Origin: Hortaea werneckii
Taxonomy: Eukaryota > Ascomycota > Dothideomycetes > Mycosphaerellales > Teratosphaeriaceae
Direction: 5' to 3'
Length of the DNA: 64,000 nt
Assembly: GCA_037044905.1 (NCBI GenBank)
Contig: JBAOKB010000184.1
Location: 62,001 to 126,000, forward strand
In this document: positions 56,977 through 64,000 of the stretch, piece by piece
Layout of the letters: every line of letters begins with the position of its first letter
How positions within the stretch are numbered: position 1 is the first letter of the stretch
Made by a program: the position numbers and the translations under genes
Notes under the pieces: model-generated
What the model was told of the DNA's origin: nothing
The model's input: only the letters and a program-made list of their open reading frames with translations
Databases searched by the model: none

Positions 56977-57693
56977 AGGCTGTCTGGTGTGGGGTTTTCC
57001 GTGGGATGACTCAAGGGATCGGAACACTTATTCTTCGAGGTCCCGATAGTCTTTGCTAGCATGAGGTCCTTGTGGATCTTTGGGAGGGGCAAAAGAACAT
57101 GCATCTTCTCTCTTTGAGACAGAGACCGCAGTGAAAGACATAGCGCACGAAGATATGCAGTGAAGGCGAAGCCAAGCTCATTGTGGGAGATTGAGTGGCT
57201 CCGCTTAGAACGGTATTAAAAGCGAAAACAAGGAGCATATCATGAGCATGAACAGCTCTTGCAGCAATCTAAAATGTTTGTCAACCTTTGGTGTCATTGT
57301 GAAACTTCATCTCATCTTCAAGCTTGCACGATAAAGTTGTATTCAATGTGGCCTGCCTTTCCTTGTATACACTTTCCGGCAGCGAAGTTCGGAAGTAAAT
57401 AATCTTGACGGCTTTAAGGCAGATAGCAGAGTGAACTTTGGTTCTTGGGACTTTCGTCATCTATATTTGTACAATGATTTTCCCTTCCCCGAGCTCTACA
57501 AGTGATCTTGGGGGATCTCCTCTTGAATAGCCCGTTGCTTGACGATACTGCGTAAGTCAAGAGGATAGCGTCCTTCACTATCTTTTACATGCGATCCAGG
57601 AAGCGTGAGGATACTCGATGAGACTAGACTAGCTCGGCGAGATGAGCTACCTAATGCGCCTCATCACACAGTGTGTGATGTTCCGCTTTGAAT
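56977..57693. other. Intergenic between convergent genes
   Basis: About 700 bp between the Shp1 stop and the last short exon of the ferredoxin gene. Nothing else seen. Confidence 0.5.
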
Positions 57694-58449
57694 TTATTTC
57701 TTCTCGGCAAAGTCGCTCGCTTGCATGTTTCGTGTCATACTGGGTAGTTTGACCTGTTTCGGATCCAGTCAGCAACAGTCACTCCTCCCAAGTAAAAAAT
57801 ATAGGGCGCCAATCTTGTGCTCTGCAATTTGCTTGGTACGCAAGAGAACACAGTAAGTTCGAAAGACTAAACCGCAAAATCAAAATCAAATCCAACTTAC
57901 CCTTAATCCATCCAGCTCCTTATTCATCAACACCTGACACCCCAACCGACTCGTCTCCGTCAGACCAAATGCCAGGTCCAACATGTCGTTTTCGTCATCG
58001 CTCGGCTCCTCCATCTTGTCGAACATCTCCTCCGATTCCACAATCACGTGGCACGTACTGCATGCGCAGCTGCCGCCGCATGCCCCCTCCATCTCGATAT
58101 CGTTCGCTTGCGCGATGTCTAGCAGATTGTCGCCATCTGCTACTTCGAAGGTGTGTTCTTGTTGGTCCTTGTCGATGTACGTTACGCGGCGTTCTTCGCC
58201 GGGCTTGGGTGGGGTCAGGTCGCCATGCTTCCGTCGGTCGGTCGTGCTGAAGGCGCGGTGATGTTGGGTTGGGAGGATTTGTCTTGATCGCGGTGCAAGT
58301 TGGAGTCTGGGAGTCGTCTGGTTAAGGCCTGCTGTCGTTCTCGTGTTGGTCTGAGAGAGGTGTCGTCGCTGCTGGAATATTTCATTGCGGATCCGGAATG
58401 ATGGTATCCTGCGGGTCGCGTGACGAGAGATGGTGCTGAAGGTGTTCAT
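57694..58449 (-). CDS. yah1: Mitochondrial [2Fe-2S] ferredoxin (Yah1/adrenodoxin type)
   Basis: Electron carrier for Fe-S cluster assembly and heme A/ubiquinone synthesis in the matrix. Exon 1 (57901-58449) and a 20-codon last exon (57694-57753) are separated by a 147-bp intron, about 202 aa. The start could also be 58479. Presequence is Arg/Ser/Thr-rich (residues 1-75). The cluster ligands are in G-A-C-G-G-S-C-A-C-S-T-C (C-x5-C-x2-C) with the fourth in L-G-C-Q-V. The last exon supplies V-K-L-P-S-M-T-R-N-M, the conserved C-terminal motif; without splicing the protein would end five codons after D-G-L. Divergent from Ugo1. Confidence 0.93.
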
Positions 58450-58874
58450 GGTTGCGTTCAGGCTCTGCCTTTGGATCATGCTGGAGGCCACTAGAGCGCC
58501 GGAGATGTACGGTTGCGCAGTCGTAAATGTGTGATGTTGAGAGTCAGATGGGACGAACGAAGAGACTGAATGAAATGCTACTTGGGCGAATCGGAAAGGC
58601 GTCAATCAAGTTCAGTGGCTCGTCATCAATTCATCAAATAATCCGGCGGCGGATCTCGGGGGTGAGATGGAGAGATTGGTGAGCTTGCGCTTGGGCCAGG
58701 TCGAGTGCATCATCACGCCTGCGCGGTGCTCACCTCCTACTGCGTCTATCAATTGATTGCTGCCCCTACTGATGAGTTCGCATGCCGAAGCAACTAGGCT
58801 GCACCTCGATCAATGATTAGCTGATCCGGCCGCTCATCCATACATTCATTCTGGATCTATCCTGAAGGGGGAGA
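58450..58874. promoter_or_regulatory. Divergent promoter region, ferredoxin / Ugo1
   Basis: 425 bp between divergent starts of two genes for mitochondrial proteins. No shared motif was identified by eye. Confidence 0.4.
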
Positions 58875-60359
58875 ATGGATACTCACCAACCGGTACTCAT
58901 GACGACTGCCAAAGACCGTTCCCCCAATCCTCTCCGACCTTATTATGTCCCTCCCTCAGTCGGCAATGCCACCGCCTCCTCCAACTCGCCCCCTCGGCCC
59001 CCACATGCGCACACGGCTTCGGCGGCAGGCAAGTCGGTGGCGAATGATCTCTTCCCGGAGATGGACCTCGATTTCAAAGGCTCAGCGAGCGAGGCGTGGT
59101 CTGCCAGTCGAGCCCTGCTGGATGCCCTGCTATACAAGTACCTGAGTGTGTTACTAGCACAGCCGTTCGATGTTGCCAAGACGGTGCTACAAGTCTCTCT
59201 TCCGCCCGGTGTGGATGCTGGACTAGATGGTGGCAGAAGAAAAGCGTCGGCGCGGTACAGTGACCTACCTGAGGATGACCGAGATGCTGGGAGCGAGACT
59301 GGAGAGGAAAGCGATGATATGCCGGATTACTTCTCTTCCGCCGCCCCACGAAGTCGTTCGCCACGGAAACGAAGACGGACTCCTCCTAGCGAAGGGGAGG
59401 TGTCACCAGCCCCGACATCGCGTGACCGACGAGACCGACAAGGCGAAGAAGACTACAACTTGCGTCTAAAACGGCATGATAGCTTGACTCATGTCATGTC
59501 AACTTTATACAACACATCAGGCGCCGTAGGTCTTTGGAGAGGCACCAACTGCACCTTCCTCTACTCAGTCCTCCTAAAGACCACCGATTCCTTCATCCGC
59601 AGTCTACTCCTCGCTCTACTAGGCCTTCCAGAGATATCTGGTCCAGATCCATCGGGTCTCGGCTCTGCTCTAAGCGCGTCTCAAGCCGGTGTAGGTCTTT
59701 CTGGCCTGGACCTCTCCGACTCACCCAACGCCTTCGGCAGCCTTGTCGTTGTTGGGATATCCTCGGCCCTCGCCGCCGTTCTCCTCTCCCCTCTCGATCA
59801 GGTTCGCACCCGTCTAATAATGGCCCCTACTACCCACCACCCGCGCGGCGTCGTACAAAATCTCCGACGGCTACCTTCTCTCCTTGCTCCGAGCTCCCTC
59901 TGGCTGCCCACCGCCCTGGCCCACTCTATCCCTCAACTTTTCTCTGCATCTACACCTCTAATCTTGCGCCGCTACTTCAAAATCTCGCCCGAAGCCACTC
60001 CCGGTGTCTGGTCTCTGAGCTCCTTCTGCACATGTCTATCTGACCTTTTCCTTCGCCTCCCTCTCGAGACCATCGAGCGAAGGGCTCAGGTCCACGCGAT
60101 GAAGCGGACGGAACCGCTTCTGCCGACCATTGTCGAGCCGGCGCCTTACGCGGGCATTGGTGGTACGGTGTACAGTATTCTGTACCAGGAAGGCGAGACC
60201 AGAACGAAAGATCCCAGGACCGGCATGGTTAAGATCAAGAAAGGCCAGGGTATTGCAGGTTTAGTGCGGGGGTGGAGAGTGGGTTTCTGGGGTCTGGTGG
60301 GTGTTTGGAGTGCTGGAGCTATGGGACCTGGGGAGGGGAGAGGACGGGGTGAGTTTTAA
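58875..60359 (+). CDS. ugo1: Ugo1-like mitochondrial fusion and transport protein
   Basis: Modified mitochondrial carrier of the outer membrane that links the fusion GTPases Fzo1 and Mgm1. Single exon, 494 aa, matching the family. Carrier-type motifs are degenerate: Q-P-F-D-V-A-K near residue 95 and S-P-L-D-Q-V-R-T-R-L near 308. An acidic/basic low-complexity loop (about 125-200, S-P-R-K-R-R-R) is inserted between the first helices. Later helices include L-V-V-V-G-I-S-S-A-L-A-A-V-L-L near 290 and R-L-P-L-E-T-I-E-R-R near 390. The C-terminus G-L-V-R-G-W-R-V-G-F-W-G is carrier-like. Neighbours are also mitochondrial. Confidence 0.88.
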   Translation: MDTHQPVLMTTAKDRSPNPLRPYYVPPSVGNATASSNSPPRPPHAHTASAAGKSVANDLFPEMDLDFKGSASEAWSASRALLDALLYKYLSVLLAQPFDVAKTVLQVSLPPGVDAGLDGGRRKASARYSDLPEDDRDAGSETGEESDDMPDYFSSAAPRSRSPRKRRRTPPSEGEVSPAPTSRDRRDRQGEEDYNLRLKRHDSLTHVMSTLYNTSGAVGLWRGTNCTFLYSVLLKTTDSFIRSLLLALLGLPEISGPDPSGLGSALSASQAGVGLSGLDLSDSPNAFGSLVVVGISSALAAVLLSPLDQVRTRLIMAPTTHHPRGVVQNLRRLPSLLAPSSLWLPTALAHSIPQLFSASTPLILRRYFKISPEATPGVWSLSSFCTCLSDLFLRLPLETIERRAQVHAMKRTEPLLPTIVEPAPYAGIGGTVYSILYQEGETRTKDPRTGMVKIKKGQGIAGLVRGWRVGFWGLVGVWSAGAMGPGEGRGRGEF

Positions 60360-61566
60360 TACTCGATGCCGAATTATCGATTGCTCCTTCTTGGGGTAGG
60401 ATCGTGAGCACCATAATGACTTGAAAGGAGAAGCGATGGCGTTTGGGCGTTGGTCATTTCAGGGCGCATGGTTTTGACTCCACTATACTATTCTGAGAGG
60501 CCTATCATTCTGAGAGGCAAGGTCCTGGTATCAATTTATACTTGCTACTAGTAGCAAGTAATCTGCTTGCATTCATCCGATAGGCTTCGGCCTGTGTTCT
60601 CTAGTCATGACTTGGGGTTGTTGTTTGTGATGAAGTACGTCGGTTGTGCTTTGCGCTTGTAGTGATTTCCTGAAACAGATTCCTACAATCACGGCTTTGA
60701 TATTCACGGTTCTAGGTCGTAATGCGACCTAGGGAAATCGGAGTGAGATGTTTGAGCTCTCAACACGAAACCTTGCCGCGCATCCGCGTAATCATCATAG
60801 TCACATGTGATGTCTAAGTAGCTTTCAATTGTGAGGGCGACGGCATCGACAAAAACATCATTAATGCCGTAAGAGCTTACACAACCAATACTGTATTATT
60901 TTATCATTGTTAGCCCGCTCACGAGGTGCAGTATAAGCTGTCTCGGCAGTGGTTGTAAACGTCCAAGCTTGAAGCGGCAAGGCTTGCAACCGTCCTCGGA
61001 GAAAGGTGGCGGGCGTCCTATCAACCACCGCGTTTGAACGTCACACAACACAACAGAAACCGGGCAACAAAGACACGGCTGACTAAAGCGCCTCGTGACG
61101 AGATATGACAACATTCTCTATTATTTCAGTAGGTTATTAGTCCCCCGGCCCTCCAGCACTACTGGCACCGCGCCGCACGAAGGATGCGCCGAGAAATTAC
61201 CTCCATCATCATAATAACATGCCATTGACGGTGTCCCTTTCTTTTGCCTTGGAGGATGGAGCGTCTGTATTCTTATTGCCACCACTGTAATTGCGAAAGC
61301 ATCCTATTCGCTTGCCTGGACAAAAAGAAACGCGCGCATTCCCTATCGAGAGCGTGAATAAAGCTGCAGCCACCAATATTCGCCACTTCCACGACACCCA
61401 ATCCTTCGCTTCGGGTACAACACTCCTACCTGCCGTCTGGGCCGCGGACCCTCTCCACCCCCCTTCCTTCGGCGATGTTGTAGTGCAAAGTGCCTTCTGA
61501 GCAGGACCGTACTCGAATGGTTTCCGCATCACCGAATTCTGGTCGCGAATTAGCGACATACACACA
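60360..61566. other. Intergenic with palindrome and small repeats
   Basis: 1.2 kb without a gene. Holds two copies of ATTCTGAGAGGC near 60490 and 60507, the 22-bp palindrome at 60539-60560, and an 8-bp inverted repeat CTAGGTCG/CGACCTAG at 60712-60732. The rest is the promoter of the glycosyltransferase gene. Confidence 0.5.
60539..60560. repeat. Perfect 22-bp palindrome
   Basis: Perfect self-complementary sequence centred on CTAG with half-site TACTTGCTACT, no spacer, about 180 bp after the Ugo1 stop. Confidence 0.85.
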
Positions 61567-63072
61567 ATGCTCACCGCTCGACTCAGCGGCCTTCGTCCGC
61601 TTCATTTCATAGTCCTCTGCGCCGTTGCACTCTTCGTCCTCATTCCCTGGCTCACGTTTGAGTGGCATCCGGAGATTGGCGAACATGTGCTTGGCGCCTC
61701 GAGCCGCCTATTAGGCAAGAAGCCGCCGCCCGAGACGAAGAAACCTTTCGAACCCGAATACTACGACTGGCGGACGCGCTCGCAATTTCAGCCCGTGCGA
61801 CAGGATGTGAACAACAAGAGCGTGGAGGAGCTTTGCCAAAGTTTCCCACGCCATCTGCTCCAAGATATCCAGCCCGTGCTAAAGACTGGCCATGGCGTAC
61901 TGGAAACACGAGTGCGCACCCAACTGCGAAGTGCATCGGCATGCATAGACGATCTGCTGATCTTCTCCGATATCGATGAGATCTTTGAGGATCGCGAGGT
62001 TATAGATGTCGTGGGCGACTTACGGAAAGACTTCATCCAAGGCAACGACCAGCTGTCAGACTATCTGGCTCAGAAAGAACTTGCGGATAACGGCACTCTC
62101 ACGGAGAACAATCCGGCGCATATCAAGGGCTGGGCATTGGACAAGTTCAAGTTCCTGCCTCAGATCAGTCGTGCTTGGCGCATGAGGCCGGAGAAGAGGT
62201 GGTACGTTTTCTTCGAGGCAGACACGTATATTGTCTGGGATAACATGTTCCGCCTGCTCGCCAACTACGACCCGGATGTGCCATTGTACTTTGGCTCGCC
62301 CAGTCCGAATCTAGCAGGGTCCTGGATGGGGAACGGTGGCCCAGGATACGTGCTCAGTAGGGAGACAGTGAGGAGGTTAGTCAAAGATGACTTTGATGAG
62401 AAGGGAGCATATGCGGGCTGTAAGCTGTGCGAGAGATGGGAATCAGAGATGATGACGAATTGTTGCGGCGATTCCATCGTAGGCTGGGCAGTACACGAAG
62501 ATGCCGCGACGAACCTGAGCGGCTTGTGGCCCATGTTCAACCCGCATCCCCTGCATGGCGTGCCTTTCTCCAAGCTCTACTGGTGCGAGCCGGTGATCAG
62601 CATGCACAAAACAACGCCAGAGGATACGATTGGCCTGTGGAAGTGGGAAGAAAGCCGGCGGGAAGCTAATCGACCGCTGCTATACGCAGACATGATTCAA
62701 TACCTCAACCTCACTGACGTTGAAGTGAGAGTAGATTGGGACAATGCTGATTGGGACGGATACCCTGCACCCAAGGATGGGGACGCCTACAATTCGTTTG
62801 AGGACTGTGGCGCGGCGTGCAAGGACGACAAGAACTGCTTCCAATGGAACTACCATTTGAAGCGATGCACCTTTGTCAAATCGATCAGACTTGGGAGTGC
62901 GAAGGAGGCGCAGGTAGATTCTAAGAAGCCGGAGGTCTTGGAGAAGGACTGGAGTCGTGAAGACCAAAGATTCATGGCTGGCTGGGATTTAGAAAGGATC
63001 CGGGAGTGGATTGACCATCATCAGTGCGACAGGCCACATTGGGTACGGCCGAGTACAGAGAGGATCTTTTGA
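61567..63072 (+). CDS. Type II membrane glycosyltransferase, GT31-like
   Basis: Golgi-type glycosyltransferase of the fungal group related to core-1 beta-1,3-galactosyltransferases (fringe-like). 501 aa, single exon. A signal anchor lies at about residues 12-33 (F-I-V-L-C-A-V-A-L-F-V-L). The lumenal domain has W-Y-V-F-F-E-A-D-T-Y-I near 217, where E-A-D-T-Y takes the place of the metal-binding D-x-D. It also has G-G-P-G-Y-V-L-S near 258 and a Cys-rich segment C-K-L-C-E-R-W..N-C-C-G-D near 288-308. A PAN/apple-like Cys cluster (C-G-A-A-C-K-D-D-K-N-C-F-Q-W) sits near 417-430. Donor and acceptor unknown. Confidence 0.85.
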   Translation: MLTARLSGLRPLHFIVLCAVALFVLIPWLTFEWHPEIGEHVLGASSRLLGKKPPPETKKPFEPEYYDWRTRSQFQPVRQDVNNKSVEELCQSFPRHLLQDIQPVLKTGHGVLETRVRTQLRSASACIDDLLIFSDIDEIFEDREVIDVVGDLRKDFIQGNDQLSDYLAQKELADNGTLTENNPAHIKGWALDKFKFLPQISRAWRMRPEKRWYVFFEADTYIVWDNMFRLLANYDPDVPLYFGSPSPNLAGSWMGNGGPGYVLSRETVRRLVKDDFDEKGAYAGCKLCERWESEMMTNCCGDSIVGWAVHEDAATNLSGLWPMFNPHPLHGVPFSKLYWCEPVISMHKTTPEDTIGLWKWEESRREANRPLLYADMIQYLNLTDVEVRVDWDNADWDGYPAPKDGDAYNSFEDCGAACKDDKNCFQWNYHLKRCTFVKSIRLGSAKEAQVDSKKPEVLEKDWSREDQRFMAGWDLERIREWIDHHQCDRPHWVRPSTERIF

Positions 63073-63334
63073 TTGGTTGGTTTTGATTTGGCGTTTTGAA
63101 TCAGGCGATGATACCCCTGCTTGTGTCCTTACCTTGTCAGTAGCCTCCATTAGAGAAACGATATACCTTCAACAAGCATTTACCATATTTGCGGTCAGCA
63201 CTTCTAGGTCTTGTTCTTGTGCTTGCAATGACTAGGTTGCTGCTTACTCGCCTTGCTTGGTAACAGGCGGTGAAGTGTAGTTGATTGGAATCTATGTTGT
63301 TTGACCAAATGTCTTGGGGATATGTAAAGTAGAT

Positions 63335-64000
63335 TTAACCAGACATCGCCTTCTCGTATGCCGTCCTCACGCCCTTCTCAAAGTCCTCGCTGACGAGGCC
63401 GAACTGCTTCAGCAGAGCAGTCATGACCTCTTCATTGTCTACATTCACCAATGTCCCAGCAATGTTGCTGTACAGGTGGTCCTTGTCAGTCTGCGACAGT
63501 CCCTCATAGAACATCCGTGGCTGCTCGTAGTCGATGTCTCCATCGATCTGACTCTCCCAGTGTACAGTGCTTCCGTTCAACGGCTGCTCGATCACAGTAG
63601 CGGGCTTCTCAATGACGTTGATCGGGTCAATGTATTCGGCGGGGAAATTCTTCCGCGAGCCCGAGTTACCGTGTACGGCCAGATGTCCGTCTCGGTCGAA
63701 GTTGGCAACAGATGAGAAGGGGCAGTTGACGGGGATATCGGCCATGTTCACACCGAGTCGGTAGCGGCCGGCGTCGTTGTATGCAAACAGTCGTGACTGC
63801 AGGACTGGATCGTTGCTTGGTTCCCACCCAGGGACCATATTGGCAGGGCTGAAGTGCGCTTGTTCAATCTCGGCGTGGTAGTTGTCCGGGTTCTGGGTCA
63901 AGACCATGCGGCCGACTTCATGATAAGTGACGCCCGGCCAGTCTTTTGTTAAGTCTTGGATGTCGTAGCGGTAGTTGGCTGCTTCTTCTTCAGTCATTGT
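63335..64000 (-). CDS. Catalase, C-terminal part (cut by window end)
   Basis: Heme catalase that breaks down hydrogen peroxide. Only the last ~222 residues are present; the start lies beyond 64000. The heme-ligand Tyr is in R-L-F-A-Y-N-D-A-G-R-Y-R-L-G. Upstream, L-T-K-D-W-P and E-V-G-R-M-V-L-T-Q-N-P are typical catalase sequence. The end after this core is about 140 residues with no flavodoxin-like extension, so it is a small-subunit catalase. It ends A-M-S-G, without an S-K-L peroxisome signal. Faces the glycosyltransferase gene tail to tail with 262 bp between. Confidence 0.95.
   Translation of the reverse strand, partial: TMTEEEAANYRYDIQDLTKDWPGVTYHEVGRMVLTQNPDNYHAEIEQAHFSPANMVPGWEPSNDPVLQSRLFAYNDAGRYRLGVNMADIPVNCPFSSVANFDRDGHLAVHGNSGSRKNFPAEYIDPINVIEKPATVIEQPLNGSTVHWESQIDGDIDYEQPRMFYEGLSQTDKDHLYSNIAGTLVNVDNEEVMTALLKQFGLVSEDFEKGVRTAYEKAMSG

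Overview
The window comes from a filamentous ascomycete (Pezizomycotina; probably Dothideomycetes, low confidence). The evidence is short GT..AG introns of about 40-190 bp, fungal-specific families (rhodopsin-like membrane protein, CorA-like protein, Ugo1, Mim1), and a large block of repeats carrying RIP (repeat-induced point mutation) damage next to intact genes. There are two compartments with a sharp border near position 26310.

Positions 1-26310 are nested Ty3/Gypsy LTR retrotransposons, all disabled. The oldest layer (here F, 14030-16069 and 22902-24010) is split by a full-length minus-strand element (E, 16070-22901, 405-bp LTRs). Another element (D) had two copies of a third family (B) inserted in opposite orientations. 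Recombination between those copies apparently flipped the middle of D: 1-2616 and 6401-9016 are near-identical inverted arms, and D's gag frame, broken at 13200, resumes at 2617 on the other strand. Both B and E carry an extra gene antisense to pol, between the pol 3' end and the 3' LTR. It encodes a small protein with a C-x2-C-x6-C motif, and is now broken by RIP stops at Gln codons. The antisense gene and the LTR U3 differ between B and E while the rest of the elements is closely similar. Positions 24011-26310 are AT-rich RIP debris of unclear identity.

Positions 26310-64000 are ordinary, densely packed housekeeping genes. In order: an unrecognised helical protein; a CorA-like membrane protein with a disturbed 5' half; nucleoside diphosphate kinase (-); glucosidase II alpha (+); a gene-poor stretch with one small hypothetical gene; a rhodopsin-like seven-helix protein (+); a cysteine synthase-type PLP enzyme (-); condensin subunit Ycg1/CAP-G (+); TAF6 (-); an AIF-like oxidoreductase (-); a small hypothetical protein (-); a GH64-type protein (+); Oxa1 (-); Mim1 (-); Shp1/p47 (+); mitochondrial ferredoxin (-); Ugo1 (+); a GT31-like type II membrane glycosyltransferase (+); and the C-terminal part of a catalase (-, cut by the window end).

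Four divergent gene pairs share intergenic regions of about 350-540 bp that probably hold both promoters. Four of the five genes between 52.5 and 60.4 kb act in mitochondria: inner-membrane insertion (Oxa1), outer-membrane import (Mim1), Fe-S cluster supply (ferredoxin) and outer-membrane fusion (Ugo1). Several genes have short terminal exons (Mim1, ferredoxin) or a tiny first exon (NDK) that a simple ORF search misses.
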